Origin: Pseudomonas sp. PDNC002
GTDB lineage: Bacteria; Pseudomonadota; Gammaproteobacteria; Pseudomonadales; Pseudomonadaceae
Direction of reading: 5' to 3'
DNA: 64,000 nt
Assembly (NCBI RefSeq): GCF_016919445.1
Contig: NZ_CP070356.1
Coordinates: 3,240,001 to 3,304,000 of the forward strand
Under the pieces are notes generated by a model that was not told the DNA's origin, did not search any database, and worked only from the letters and a program-made list of their open reading frames with translations. Numbering within the stretch: the stretch's first letter is position 1; each line of letters opens with the position of its first letter. The translations under genes were made by a program, and so were the position numbers. This document shows positions 1 through 11,686 of this stretch, in pieces.

Positions 1-23
1 CCTGCGGCTGGATCACCTCCTTA
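1..23 (+). rRNA. rrs: 16S ribosomal RNA, 3' end (partial)
   Basis: Only the last 23 bases of 16S rRNA lie in the window. They contain the anti-Shine-Dalgarno end GGATCACCTCCTTA at positions 10-23. The rest of the gene is to the left of the window. The two spacer tRNAs and the 23S gene follow in the usual order. Confidence 0.93.
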
Positions 24-87
24 ATCGAAGATCTCAGCTTCTTCATAAGCTCCCACACGAATTGCTTGATTCACTGGTTAGACGATT

Positions 88-164
<77 letters not shown>

Positions 165-193
165 ATTGTTGTGGTGTGCTGCTGATCCGATAA

Positions 194-269
194 GGGGCCA
201 TAGCTCAGCTGGGAGAGCGCCTGCTTTGCACGCAGGAGGTCAGGAGTTCGATCCTCCTTGGCTCCACCA
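194..269 (+). tRNA. tRNA-Ala (TGC anticodon)
   Basis: This is a 76-nt cloverleaf with acceptor arms GGGGCCA and TGGCTCC, a D-loop TAGCTCAGCTGGGAGAGC, the anticodon TGC at 227-229, the T-loop GTTCGATCC and an encoded CCA at 267-269. It is the second spacer tRNA of the rRNA operon. Confidence 0.97.
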
Positions 270-341
270 TTAAATCGTCGAAAGCTCAGACATGAATGTT
301 CAGGTTGAACGAACATTGATGTCTGGTCTTTGTGCCAGAAC

Positions 342-353
342 TGTTCTTTAAAA
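342..353 (+). promoter_or_regulatory. boxA-like antitermination site in the 16S-23S spacer
   Basis: The sequence TGTTCTTTAAAA followed by ATTTGGG resembles the E. coli rrn boxA (TGCTCTTTAACA) bound by NusB/NusE. It lies upstream of 23S, where a second boxA is expected. The call rests on motif and position only. Confidence 0.55.
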
Positions 354-499
354 ATTTGGGTATGTGATAGAAGTAGACTGAATAATCTCTTTCACTGGTG
401 ATTATTCAAGTCAAGGTAAAATTTGCGAGTTCAAGCGCGAATTTTCGGCGAATGTCGTCTTCACGTTCGAGACAGTAACCAGATTGCTTGGGGTTATAT

Positions 500-3391
<2,892 letters not shown>

Positions 3392-3522
3392 ATAACACCC
3401 AAACAATTTGTGTGTTAGACGGTGAAGACGTAACGAACCGAAAGTTCGTGTGAACCGCAAATACCTGTCACATACCCGAATCTGGATGAGCGTGTGCGCA
3501 AGCCACGAGCGTCCGAAAGAAT

Positions 3523-3642
3523 TGCTTGACGACCATAGAGCGTTGGAACCACCTGATCCCATCCCGAACTCAGTAGTGAAACGACGCATCGCCGATGGTA
3601 GTGTGGGGTCTCCCCATGTGAGAGTAGGTCATCGTCAAGCTC
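3523..3642 (+). rRNA. rrf: 5S ribosomal RNA, first copy
   Basis: This is a 120-nt 5S gene starting TGCTTGACGACCATAGAGCG and ending CATCGTCAAGCTC, with its 5' and 3' ends pairing. It lies about 130 nt after 23S. It differs from the second copy at one clear internal base (AGTAGTGAAA here, AGCAGTGAAA there) and in the final base. Confidence 0.96.
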
Positions 3643-3649
3643 CTATCCC

Positions 3650-3686
3650 AAAGCCCCTGGTTAGCGAAAGCTGGCCGGGGGCTTTG
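3650..3686 (+). terminator. Rho-independent-type terminator after the first 5S
   Basis: The arms AAAGCCCC and GGGGCTTT enclose an inner stem-loop (TGGTTAGCGAAAGCTGGCC) and are followed by a short T-containing tail. A closely similar hairpin follows the second 5S, so the whole 5S-plus-terminator unit looks duplicated. Confidence 0.75.
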
Positions 3687-3744
3687 CTTATTAGTGTAAG
3701 CAAACCGAATTCCGATGAGCGCCAAGGCGAGCATCCAACCGAAT

Positions 3745-3864
3745 TGCTTGACGACCATAGAGCGTTGGAACCACCTGATCCCATCCCGAACTCAGCAGTG
3801 AAACGACGCATCGCCGATGGTAGTGTGGGGTCTCCCCATGTGAGAGTAGGTCATCGTCAAGCTT
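3745..3864 (+). rRNA. rrf: 5S ribosomal RNA, second tandem copy
   Basis: This is a second full-length 120-nt 5S gene, 222 bp downstream of the first and nearly identical to it. The 58-bp segment just ahead of it (after the first terminator) does not resemble the 23S-5S spacer. That suggests duplication of the 5S-terminator unit. A tandem extra 5S is seen in one rRNA operon of many gamma-proteobacteria. Confidence 0.95.
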
Positions 3865-3872
3865 CTAATTCC

Positions 3873-3912
3873 AAAGCCCCTGATCAGCGAGAGCTGGTCG
3901 GGGGCTTTGTCT
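3873..3912 (+). terminator. Terminator of the rRNA operon
   Basis: The arms AAAGCCCC and GGGGCTTT surround the inner loop TGATCAGCGAGAGCTGGTC and are followed by TGTCTTT. It is homologous to the hairpin after the first 5S and is the last element of the operon before a convergent gene. Confidence 0.8.
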
Positions 3913-4006
3913 TTGGGGCTGGAAAATAGGCGGTCTCGCAGCTGGCGGTGTTAGCCGATACATACGGAGCATGCAAAGAGCGTGGCTTCGCGGATCAGGT
4001 CCGCTT

Positions 4007-4465
4007 CTACGAAAGCGTCAGCGGCTTGCTCATGATGATCGTGCGTTCTTCGCCGTAGTGTTGTTCTCGCACAGCGCGATAGCCGAGGCGAGCATAGAAG
4101 GCTTGTGCTGTGAGGGAGGAGGGCACCATCAAGGTGTCCAGGCCGCGCTGCAGGGCTGCTTCCTCGATTCGGGCCATCAGGAGTTGACCGATGCCTTTGC
4201 GTTGCTGCTGTGGGGCTATGAAGAGGCTGCGTACGGCGTTGCCATCCAGGGCGCAAGTGCCGACGATCCTGCCGCTGAGCAATGCGACGAAGACCAGACG
4301 CTGTTTCACCAACTCGATTACGCGCTCTGGCGTGAAATGCACCACGACCGACTCGATAACGCTTGCCGGGTAATCCTGACCATTGCTCTCCCTCACGGCC
4401 GCCACTATTACCTGGCTGATTGCAGCAGCGTCTTCGCTACAAGCCCTTCTAATTGCCAAATCCAT
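4007..4465 (-). CDS. GNAT-family N-acetyltransferase
   Basis: This 152-residue protein has the GNAT fold. The acetyl-CoA binding motif A, LFIAPQQQRKGIGQLLM, contains the Q-x-x-G-x-G signature near residues 87-93, and AFYARLGYRAV is the usual C-terminal motif B. The substrate cannot be told from sequence. I chose the second of two close ATGs, because AGGGA lies 8 nt upstream of it and only 2 nt upstream of the first (4471). The gene stands alone, convergent with the rRNA operon and separated from fabB by a terminator. Confidence 0.88.
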   Translation of the reverse strand: MDLAIRRACSEDAAAISQVIVAAVRESNGQDYPASVIESVVVHFTPERVIELVKQRLVFVALLSGRIVGTCALDGNAVRSLFIAPQQQRKGIGQLLMARIEEAALQRGLDTLMVPSSLTAQAFYARLGYRAVREQHYGEERTIIMSKPLTLS

Positions 4466-4540
4466 CTGCATAGTCCCTGTTATCCAGTCTGCCCATCCTG
4501 ACCTGATTGAAAGCCGGCGGGTAGACGGGAATCGCAGACA

Positions 4541-4572
4541 ACAAAAAAGGCGCCCTAGGGCGCCTTTTTTGT
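4541..4572 (-). terminator. Perfectly symmetric terminator after fabB
   Basis: This is a 32-nt perfect palindrome: seven A's after AC, then GGCGCCCTAGGGCGCC, then the complementary T run. It has a GC stem with a U tract on either strand, so it could act in both directions. It sits 12 nt past the fabB stop codon. Confidence 0.9.
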
Positions 4573-4584
4573 TTGAATCACCGA

Positions 4585-5802
4585 TCAGCCGTTGTGGCGT
4601 TTCAGGACCAGGGTGGCGTTGGTGCCGCCGAAGCCGAAGCTGTTGCTCATGACGGTGTCGATCTTCGCGTTCTCGCGGGTCTCGCGCAGGATCGGCATGT
4701 CAGCGACTTCCGGGTCCAGTTCGTCGATGTTCGCGGAGCCGGCGATGAAGTTGCCTTCCATCATCAGCAGGCAGTAGATCGCCTCATGCACGCCCGCGGC
4801 GCCCAGGGAGTGGCCGGACAGGCTCTTGGTGGAGCTGATGGCCGGGGCATTGGCGCCGAACACTTCGCGCACGCCGCGGATCTCGGCAACGTCGCCAACC
4901 GGGGTGGAGGTGCCGTGGGTGTTCAGGTAGTCGATCGGAGTGTCGACGGTCGACAGGGCCTGCTGCATGCAGCGCACGGCGCCTTCACCGCTCGGAGCGA
5001 CCATGTCGTAGCCATCGGAGGTAGCGCCGTAACCGACGATTTCGGCGTAGATCTTGGCGCCACGCTTGAGGGCGTGTTCCAGTTCTTCGACCACGACCAT
5101 GCCGCCGCCGCCGGCGATGACGAAACCGTCACGCTTGGCGTCATAGGCGCGGGAGGCCTTTTCCGGAGTTTCGTTGTACTGGGTGGAGAGGGCGCCCATG
5201 GCGTCGAACAGGCAGCTCTGGCTCCAATGTTCTTCCTCACCGCCGCCAGCGAAGACGACGTCCTGCTTGCCCAGCTGGATCTGTTCCATGGCCTGGCCGA
5301 TGCAATGCGCGCTGGTGGCGCAGGCCGAGGAGATGGAGAAGTTCACGCCCTTGATCTGGAAGGGAGTGGCCAGGCACGCGGAAACGGTGCTGCCCATGGT
5401 GCGGGTGACGCGGTATGGGCCGATGCGCTTGACGCCCTTTTCGCGCAGGGTGTCGATGGCTTCCATCTGGTTCAGGGTGGAAGCGCCGCCGGAGCCGGCG
5501 ATCAGGCCGGTGCGCGGGTTGGAGATCTGCTCGGGGCTGAGGCCGGAGTCCTTGATCGCCTGTTCCATCGCCAGGTAGGCGTATGCGGCGGCGTCGCCCA
5601 TGAAGCGGAAGACCTTGCGGTCGATCAGCTCTTCCAGGTTCAGGTTGACCGAACCGGACACGTGGCTGCGCAGGCCCATCTCGGCGTAGGTCGGGTTGTG
5701 GCGGATGCCAGCACGGCCTGCACGCAGGTTGGCGGAGACGGTGTCTTTGTCATTGCCCAGGCAGGAAACAATGCCCAGACCGGTGATCACGACGCGACGC
5801 AT
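4585..5802 (-). CDS. fabB: 3-oxoacyl-[acyl-carrier-protein] synthase I (KAS I)
   Basis: FabB condenses malonyl-ACP with acyl-ACP and is needed to elongate cis-unsaturated intermediates in type II fatty-acid synthesis in the cytosol. The protein is 405 residues, close to E. coli FabB (406). The catalytic Cys is at residue 161 in [11 protein letters not shown], and the two His motifs [11 protein letters not shown] and [11 protein letters not shown] are present. The open frame extends upstream, but [10 protein letters not shown] is the conserved family start, and that ATG lies 10 nt after fabA. The pair therefore forms the classical fabAB operon, transcribed leftward and ended by the palindromic terminator downstream. 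Confidence 0.98.
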   Translation of the reverse strand: MRRVVITGLGIVSCLGNDKDTVSANLRAGRAGIRHNPTYAEMGLRSHVSGSVNLNLEELIDRKVFRFMGDAAAYAYLAMEQAIKDSGLSPEQISNPRTGLIAGSGGASTLNQMEAIDTLREKGVKRIGPYRVTRTMGSTVSACLATPFQIKGVNFSISSACATSAHCIGQAMEQIQLGKQDVVFAGGGEEEHWSQSCLFDAMGALSTQYNETPEKASRAYDAKRDGFVIAGGGGMVVVEELEHALKRGAKIYAEIVGYGATSDGYDMVAPSGEGAVRCMQQALSTVDTPIDYLNTHGTSTPVGDVAEIRGVREVFGANAPAISSTKSLSGHSLGAAGVHEAIYCLLMMEGNFIAGSANIDELDPEVADMPILRETRENAKIDTVMSNSFGFGGTNATLVLKRHNG

Positions 5803-5812
5803 GCGGATACCC

Positions 5813-6328
5813 TTAGAAGCTGTCAGTGGAAGTGAACAGGCCGACGCGGAGGCCTTCGGCGCTGTAGATTTCGCGGCCATCGACGCTGACGGTGCCGTCG
5901 GCGATGGCCAGGATCAGCGAACGATTGATCGTACGCTTGATGTGAATGTTGTAGGTGACTTTCTTGGCGGTCGGCAGGACCTGGCCGAAGAACTTCACTT
6001 CGCCTGAACCCAGGGCACGGCCGCGGCCGGGGTTGCCCTGCCAGCCGAGGTGGAAGCCTACCAGCTGCCACATGGCGTCGAGGCCCAGGCAGCCCGGCAT
6101 GACGGGGTCGCCTTCGAAGTGGCAGGCGAAGAACCACAGGTCAGGGTTGATATCCAGCTCGGCGACCAGTTCGCCCTTGCCATACTTGCCGCCGACTTCG
6201 CTGATGTGGGTGATGCGGTCGATCATCAGCATGTTGGGGGCGGGCAGTTGCGCATTACCCGGGCCGAAGAGCTCGCCGCGGCTGCAGCGCAGCAGGTCTT
6301 CTCGGGTGAAGGCGTTTTGTTTGGTCAT
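5813..6328 (-). CDS. fabA: 3-hydroxydecanoyl-ACP dehydratase/isomerase
   Basis: FabA dehydrates 3-hydroxydecanoyl-ACP and isomerises the product to cis-3-decenoyl-ACP, the branch point to unsaturated fatty acids. At 171 residues it has the exact family length. The hotdog active-site residues are visible: His70 in [15 protein letters not shown] and Asp84 in LGLDAMWQ. The start is supported by AGGAG 7 nt upstream of the ATG. It is co-transcribed with fabB, and a DesT/FabR-type operator lies about 140 nt upstream. Confidence 0.98.
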   Translation of the reverse strand: MTKQNAFTREDLLRCSRGELFGPGNAQLPAPNMLMIDRITHISEVGGKYGKGELVAELDINPDLWFFACHFEGDPVMPGCLGLDAMWQLVGFHLGWQGNPGRGRALGSGEVKFFGQVLPTAKKVTYNIHIKRTINRSLILAIADGTVSVDGREIYSAEGLRVGLFTSTDSF

Positions 6329-6464
6329 GCGAGCTCCTCAAAAATCCTGGATAGCAGGCGTTGTTGGCTTCTGCCTGCGGCGCCGCGTTCCGTTGTTATT
6401 GTCACGGTGTCACACGGCAGCCTAGTCATAGACTATTGCCTTTAAGTGAAAGTCACAGCAGCCG

Positions 6465-6480
6465 GCGAACGCTTGTTCAC
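6465..6480 (-). promoter_or_regulatory. Putative DesT/FabR-type operator upstream of fabA
   Basis: GCGAACGCTTGTTCAC is an imperfect palindrome (GAAC-N4-GTTC core). It resembles my memory of the site recognised by the TetR-family unsaturated-lipid sensor DesT in P. aeruginosa (GTGAACGCTTGTTGAC-like) and by FabR in enterics. Its position upstream of fabAB fits. The regulator gene is not in this window. Confidence 0.6.
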
Positions 6481-6510
6481 TTTTATTTGCTGCCACGTTT
6501 TCCCTGTTGG

Positions 6511-6545
6511 GGCACCGGCCCCGTGCCGGCCCGCAGTTTGCGGGC
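6511..6545. other. Pair of GC-rich inverted repeats between the kinase gene and fabA
   Basis: Two adjacent stems can form: GGCACCGG with its partner around 6511-6528, and GCCCGCA-GTT-TGCGGGC at 6529-6545. They lie 16-50 nt beyond the stop codon of the hybrid kinase gene. No T run follows on the relevant strand, so termination is possible but unproven. Confidence 0.4.
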
Positions 6546-6560
6546 AAGCGCCCTTGCGGA

Positions 6561-8477
6561 TCAACGACCTGGAGCAACCCAACGCTGCAGAATCCGTTGC
6601 AGCTCGGCCCGTTTGAACGGTTTGGCGAGGTAGTCGTTCATCCCGGCCTCCAGACAGGCCTCGCGGTCACCCTGCAGCGCGTTGGCGGTCAGGGCGATGA
6701 TCGGTACCTGCTCGCCGCCCGGCCGGGCACGAATCTGCCGGGTGGCCTCGTAGCCGTTGAGTACCGGCAGGCGGCAGTCCATCAGGATCGCCGCGAATTC
6801 GTTGCGCTCCGAGGTGCGAACCGCCTGGACGCCATCGCCCACCAGCGTGACGCGATAACCCAGGCTGCGCAACATAGCTTCTATGACCGTTTGATTCACC
6901 GGGTTGTCCTCAACCAGCAGCACGGACTGACCAGTGGCAAGCGTATCGGCACCGTTCGCGCCATCCTCTGCGGCACTTTGGCGCTCCCGGAAGGGCAAGG
7001 GAATTTCCAGCGTGAAGGTGGAACCGCAGCCTTCTTCGCTGACGGCGCTCAGGGTGCCGCCCATCCGCTCGGCCAGCGTTCGGGCAATGGATAGGCCGAG
7101 CCCGGTGCCGCCATAACGGCGGGAGGTCGAAGAGTCCGCCTGCTGGAAGGCCTCGAACATGTGCTCCAGGCGCTCGCGGGAGATGCCGATGCCGCTGTCC
7201 TGGACGGAGCAACTGAGCCAGAGCACTTCGGCGTCCAGTGCCTGCCAGGTGGCTTCCAGGCGCACGCCACCTTCTTCGGTGAATTTCAGCGCGTTGCCCA
7301 GCAGATTGACCAGGATCTGCCTGATTCGAGTCGGGTCGCCCTGCACCTCGAGGTTGTCGAGCCCATCGAGGACGTTCATCTCCAGGGCCAGGCCGCGCTG
7401 CTGCGCGCTGTGCTGGAAGACCTGGATGGAGCTCTGGATCAGTTCCAGCAGGTTGAACGGGATGCGTTCCAGTTCCAGCGCACCGCGCTCGACGCGGGAG
7501 AAGTCGAGGATGTCGTTGATCACCTTGAGCAGGTGCTCGGTGGACTCGGTCGCCAGCGCGCTGTATTCGGCCTGCTCCTGGTTCAGCTCGGTGGTTTCCA
7601 GCAGTTGCAGCATGCCCAGTACGCCGTTCATCGGCGTACGCAGTTCATGGCTCATCATGGCGAGAAAGTCGGACTTGGCGCGGTTCGCTTCTTCCGCTTC
7701 CTCCCGCGCCGCCACCAGCTGCGCGATGCTGCGCTCCTGCTCCAGGCTGGCCTGCTGCAGGCCGCGGGCGAGGTTGTTGATATGGCGGGCAAGGTCGCCG
7801 ACTTCGCCGTCGTCCGGTACCGGCAGGGTGGTGTGGTAGTCGCCGGTCTGGATCGCCTGCACGGCGCGGCCCATGGTGCGGATCGGCGCGGCCAGGCGGC
7901 GGGCGAGGCGGCGCGCCAGCAAATAGGTGAGGATCAGCGCGAACAGCGCGAGCAGGCTGGCCTTGAGGAGGATTTCCTGTTGCCGCTCGCTGAAGGCGTC
8001 ACTGGCCATGCCGACCACCACGCGTCCCAGGTAATCGCCGCTGGGCGCTGCGGCCGCCGGCAGCATGTCGTTGGAGGCGCCGAGTTCGCCGTCATGGATG
8101 GCGATGTTCTCGCGCTGAATCGAGGCGTGGAAGATTTCCACCTTGGTGCTGGCCTGCGCCGGATCGGCGGCATGCTCGACGTAGACGAGGATATTGTCGC
8201 CCCGGTCGCGCACTTCGATGAAGCGCACGTGGGCGGTGCTCAGGGTTGCCCGCAGCAGGCTCTGCAGCACGGGCAGGTTGCCGGAGATCACCCCGTACTC
8301 CGCCGCCGGGGCGAGCTGGTTGGCGATCAACTGGCCGGTATGGTTGGACTCCAGGCGCAGGTCCTGCAGACGCGAGTAGGTGAAGTAACCGGTCAGCAAT
8401 ACCGTCAGGAGCAGCGCCGGCCCCAGGCTGATGGCCAGCATGCGCGTCTGGATGTTCCAGCTCTTGCGCGAACTCAT
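6561..8477 (-). CDS. Membrane hybrid sensor histidine kinase, PA1611-like
   Basis: This 638-residue protein has a TM helix at about 13-31, a periplasmic sensor region to about 170, and a second TM helix at about 171-188. HAMP (190-243), HisKA with His277 in [13 protein letters not shown], HATPase_c, and a C-terminal receiver with phospho-acceptor Asp567 in ILMDCRLP follow. There is no Hpt domain. In P. aeruginosa the similar PA1611 contacts RetS and signals through the separate phosphotransfer protein HptB in the Gac/Rsm network; orthology here is inferred from architecture and position next to fabAB. The start chosen has AAGGAG upstream and overlaps the preceding stop as ATGA, so translation is coupled to the binding-protein gene. 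Confidence 0.9.
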   Translation of the reverse strand: MSSRKSWNIQTRMLAISLGPALLLTVLLTGYFTYSRLQDLRLESNHTGQLIANQLAPAAEYGVISGNLPVLQSLLRATLSTAHVRFIEVRDRGDNILVYVEHAADPAQASTKVEIFHASIQRENIAIHDGELGASNDMLPAAAAPSGDYLGRVVVGMASDAFSERQQEILLKASLLALFALILTYLLARRLARRLAAPIRTMGRAVQAIQTGDYHTTLPVPDDGEVGDLARHINNLARGLQQASLEQERSIAQLVAAREEAEEANRAKSDFLAMMSHELRTPMNGVLGMLQLLETTELNQEQAEYSALATESTEHLLKVINDILDFSRVERGALELERIPFNLLELIQSSIQVFQHSAQQRGLALEMNVLDGLDNLEVQGDPTRIRQILVNLLGNALKFTEEGGVRLEATWQALDAEVLWLSCSVQDSGIGISRERLEHMFEAFQQADSSTSRRYGGTGLGLSIARTLAERMGGTLSAVSEEGCGSTFTLEIPLPFRERQSAAEDGANGADTLATGQSVLLVEDNPVNQTVIEAMLRSLGYRVTLVGDGVQAVRTSERNEFAAILMDCRLPVLNGYEATRQIRARPGGEQVPIIALTANALQGDREACLEAGMNDYLAKPFKRAELQRILQRWVAPGR

Positions 8478-9394
8478 GGTTTTTCTCCTTCGGCCAGGCG
8501 CTGCGCGAGTTGCGCGTCGTCCGGCAGGTCGATGCCGAGCGAGCGCGCCACCTGGCGGTTGCTCTGCACCTTGAAGCGTTCGGGATAGAGGCTCCGGGGC
8601 CATTGCGCCGGAGCCTGGTCGAGCAGCGGATCGAGAGTATCGAGCCAGTCGTTCTGGTCGCTGTAGGTACTGGCCAGGCTGCCGGCCTTGACGAAGGCAG
8701 CGGTAGGCCCGATCAGCGCGTGATTCTCGGCGTAGGCGCTGAGCAGGAGTCCCTTGATGGTCTGGGCGTTGTAAAGCTGTTTGTCGTCCAGTCCGAGCAA
8801 CAGGTCACTGTGACCGAGCAATTCACGCAAGGGACGGGTGTCGTCGGCGCGCACCTGAAGAGCGCTGACCAGCTCCACGCCAAGCTTCTCGGCGGCGCGG
8901 GCCAACTCGTCGAGGAGGAATTCGCTGGTCGGTCCGAGCAGCACGCCGATGCGCTTCGGCCTGGGCGTGAGCTGCAGGGCGAGTTGCAATTGGCGGGCGG
9001 GCGGCGGATCGCTCCACAGCAGGCTCAGGTCGGCTGGCTCGCGCTTGCCCAGGACCTGCCGGGCTTCGACGCGACTGACCAGCAGGGTCAACGCGGGCGG
9101 CGCATGGTCGCTGGCGATGCGCCAGTTCAGCGCGGCGGTGCCCAGCAGCAGGAGACGCGTCTCTCCGTCGAGGCGGGCGGCGGGCGGCAGGTTGTCAGGC
9201 GATTCCAGCCGAACGCTGTCCTGGGGGCGGCGCTGTGCCAGCGCCTGGGCGAAGTCCTGCAGTGCGGGACTGCTTTCGTTGCTGACCAGCAGGATATCGC
9301 GCGCCTGGACCGTTCCCGCGAACAGGCAGGCCAGCCAGAACAGCAGGGGGGCGAGACGGACTCCGAGGCTCATCCTTGAGCGGCGGGCAAACAT
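8474..9394 (-). CDS. Periplasmic ABC-type substrate-binding-like protein
   Basis: This 306-residue protein has an N-terminal signal peptide (hydrophobic about 12-28, ending VQA-RD). It then shows the two-lobe pattern of the ABC_sub_bind family, with [11 protein letters not shown] opening the second lobe and [16 protein letters not shown] as a typical family C-terminus. No ABC permease or ATPase is nearby. The gene begins 1 nt after the receptor stop and ends in a 4-nt overlap with the hybrid kinase, so it is more likely a ligand-presenting accessory for that kinase than an uptake component. An alternative start is at 9373. The ligand is unknown. Confidence 0.8.
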   Translation of the reverse strand: MFARRSRMSLGVRLAPLLFWLACLFAGTVQARDILLVSNESSPALQDFAQALAQRRPQDSVRLESPDNLPPAARLDGETRLLLLGTAALNWRIASDHAPPALTLLVSRVEARQVLGKREPADLSLLWSDPPPARQLQLALQLTPRPKRIGVLLGPTSEFLLDELARAAEKLGVELVSALQVRADDTRPLRELLGHSDLLLGLDDKQLYNAQTIKGLLLSAYAENHALIGPTAAFVKAGSLASTYSDQNDWLDTLDPLLDQAPAQWPRSLYPERFKVQSNRQVARSLGIDLPDDAQLAQRLAEGEKP

Positions 9395-9395
9395 G

Positions 9396-11504
9396 CTAGA
9401 AGGCCACCTCTGCGCTGAAGTAGAGCAGGTGGCGGCTGTCGTAGCGGTTCTCCGGCCAGGTCAGCGGCTCGTCGTCGAGGCGCTGTTGCAGCACGCCGGC
9501 CAGCTCCAGGGCGGTGCGACCCAGGGGAATGCGCTTGGCCAGGCGCAGGTCGACGCGTTCGAAACGGCGCTGGTTCAGCGCATCGTCGCCGTAATAGAAG
9601 ATCGAGCTGGACCAGCCACGCCCCCAGTCGCGCATCCAGCCTGCCGAGCCGCTGTTGCGGGCGGTCAGGCGCTGGTCGAAGCGGCTGCTGGCATCGTAGT
9701 CGACATAGGCGTACGTCAGACGCACGCGATCCGCGCGGGAGAGGCGCCAATCCAGTTGGGTCTCCGTGCCGCTGAAGCGGATTTCGTTGTCGTTGGTGGG
9801 GTAAAAGTCGGATACCTGCAAGGGGTCGCTGATCAGCCCATGGATTTCGTCGTAGTAGGCTTTGATGTCCAGGGCGAGCCCGAGTTCGTCGAACTGGCCG
9901 TTGTAGCCGATTTCCCGCGAGCGCATCCGCTCCTGGTCGAGGTCGCCCGGACCGTGGGCGCGGGCGAAGTAGTACGCGCTGGGCTGGCCGTAGGCGAGCG
10001 GGGTGATGTTGCGCGCCTTGTAGCTCCAGTTCACGTCGTTCTCGTACATGTCCGGCGAGCGCACGGCCTCGGAGTACACCGCGCGCAGGCTGTGGCGCGG
10101 GTTGATCAGGTAGTTCAGCGCGATGCGCGGGCTGACTGAGCTTCCGGCCAGTTGGTCGTCTTCGACCATCGCGCCGCCCTGTAGCAGCCAGTGCGGCGTC
10201 AAATGCCATTCGAGCTGGCCGAACAGGCGCCAGATGTCGTTGTTCACCGTGCCGTCGAAGTAGGTTTCCGAGGTGGCCTGGTCGTGGCGGTAGCTCATGC
10301 CGCTGACCAGCCGCACGCCCTCGGAAATGCTCAGGGTGTCCTGGATTTCCAGGTCGTAGCGGGTTTCGCGGATGTTCTGGTTCACCTGCCCACACACCGG
10401 CAGGTATGCCCCGGCGACCAGCTGCCGCAGCACCTGGCCGGCCAACGCCTGCTCTTGTGCGGTGCCGCGGGGAATCCTTGGCAGGGAGTCGGCGAGATCG
10501 TCGACGTACGCCGGGCTCAGTGTCCAGAGTTGCGCGAGTTGCGGGCTGAAGGCGATCTGCGCTTCGCAGGCGCGGAAATCCTGCAGGCGTTCCCAGTGCT
10601 CGGCATAGCCCTGCACGTAGAAGCTGTGCTGTGGATTGACGTCGAAGGTCCAGCGCATCGAGCCTGCGTAGTCGCGGGCGGTCAGGTCGGAATTGTCGTC
10701 GCCGGCGGCGATGTCGCCAAAGATCGGTTCGTAGCTGTAGGGGCGTTGGTTGCTGCCTTCCTTCGCGGCGACCTGCCAGTCGAGGCTGTTGCGCAGGTCG
10801 AGGCTGTGGCTGGCCACCAGGTTGAAGCGGTTCAGGCGCCGGCTGTCGCGGTAGTCGTTGCCGAACTGGTCATGGTCGAAGCCATCGTCTTCCTGGCCGG
10901 AGAGTGATAGCCGGTAGTCGCCGGAGCGGTCGTGCAGGCCCTGGCTGGCGTACCAGTCGCGAATGCCGTTCTGCCCGGCGGTGTATTTCAGCCGGGTGCC
11001 CTGGCTGTCGGCCGGGTTGCGGGTGAGGATGTTGATCACGCCCATCAGTGCATTGGCGCCGTAGCTCACCGCGTTGGGGCCACGGAAGACCTCGATGCGA
11101 TCGATGTCCTCGATGGCGACCGGGATGTCGCTCCAGTCCACCGTAGCCAGGCCTGGACGGTACACCGAGCGCCCATCCACCAGGACCTGCAGGCGGCGGG
11201 CCTCGGTGACGTTGGTGCCGTGGTAGTTCACCGTGGCCTGGTTGCCCGAGAGGTAGCCGACCATCATGCCCGGCACCAGGCGCATCAGCTCGGGGATGTC
11301 GCGGGCGCCCGAGGCCTTGATCAGGTCGCGGTCGAGCACTGTCATGCTGCCGGGGACTTCGGCGGGGGATTGTTTCAGCCGCGTCGCGGTCAGAACTTCA
11401 GGAACGTCCAGGCGGTCCACGAACAGGTCGCCCGCCACGGCCTTGCCCGCCAGCAGCGCGGCAAGCAGGGAGAGCGACAGGGGAGCGCGGACGGGATATT
11501 GCAC
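9396..11504 (-). CDS. TonB-dependent outer-membrane receptor
   Basis: This 702-residue protein has a signal peptide (cleavage near AVA-GD, residue 24) and a possible TonB box around PEVLTATR. The plug domain runs from about 40 to 150 (VPGSMTVLDRDLI, VLVDGRSVY, IEVFRGPNAVSYGANALMGVINI), and the long beta-barrel ends in the terminal Phe of LLYFSAEVAF. The start is GTG, supported by AAGG 7 nt upstream. The substrate cannot be inferred. It is the first gene of a tight three-gene unit with the binding-like protein and hybrid kinase, which suggests a role in sensing as well as uptake. Confidence 0.9.
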   Translation of the reverse strand: MQYPVRAPLSLSLLAALLAGKAVAGDLFVDRLDVPEVLTATRLKQSPAEVPGSMTVLDRDLIKASGARDIPELMRLVPGMMVGYLSGNQATVNYHGTNVTEARRLQVLVDGRSVYRPGLATVDWSDIPVAIEDIDRIEVFRGPNAVSYGANALMGVINILTRNPADSQGTRLKYTAGQNGIRDWYASQGLHDRSGDYRLSLSGQEDDGFDHDQFGNDYRDSRRLNRFNLVASHSLDLRNSLDWQVAAKEGSNQRPYSYEPIFGDIAAGDDNSDLTARDYAGSMRWTFDVNPQHSFYVQGYAEHWERLQDFRACEAQIAFSPQLAQLWTLSPAYVDDLADSLPRIPRGTAQEQALAGQVLRQLVAGAYLPVCGQVNQNIRETRYDLEIQDTLSISEGVRLVSGMSYRHDQATSETYFDGTVNNDIWRLFGQLEWHLTPHWLLQGGAMVEDDQLAGSSVSPRIALNYLINPRHSLRAVYSEAVRSPDMYENDVNWSYKARNITPLAYGQPSAYYFARAHGPGDLDQERMRSREIGYNGQFDELGLALDIKAYYDEIHGLISDPLQVSDFYPTNDNEIRFSGTETQLDWRLSRADRVRLTYAYVDYDASSRFDQRLTARNSGSAGWMRDWGRGWSSSIFYYGDDALNQRRFERVDLRLAKRIPLGRTALELAGVLQQRLDDEPLTWPENRYDSRHLLYFSAEVAF

Positions 11505-11639
11505 GGAACGGCCTTGTTCTCGGTTTTTATTGGTTCGGTCAATGTCTACGGCTAGACGTTTTCCACACGACGGATGTTAAACGAGGCAGCGCTGATTGCC
11601 AGCCCGGCGATCCGGACTGGCCGGTCGCCGACGCGGCCT

Positions 11640-11645
11640 TATAAT
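11640..11645 (+). promoter_or_regulatory. Consensus -10 element upstream of gpsA
   Basis: A perfect TATAAT lies 42 nt before the gpsA ATG, in the divergent gap between the receptor gene and gpsA. No convincing -35 element is visible 16-18 nt upstream. Confidence 0.5.
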
Positions 11646-11686
11646 GCCCCAATCGCCGCCGCGGGGCGGCCACCAATGGAACAGAC

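Noticed and set aside
4573-5835. A 420-codon plus-strand frame opposite fabB
   Set aside because: FabB is certain from its catalytic Cys and His motifs; this is the antisense shadow.
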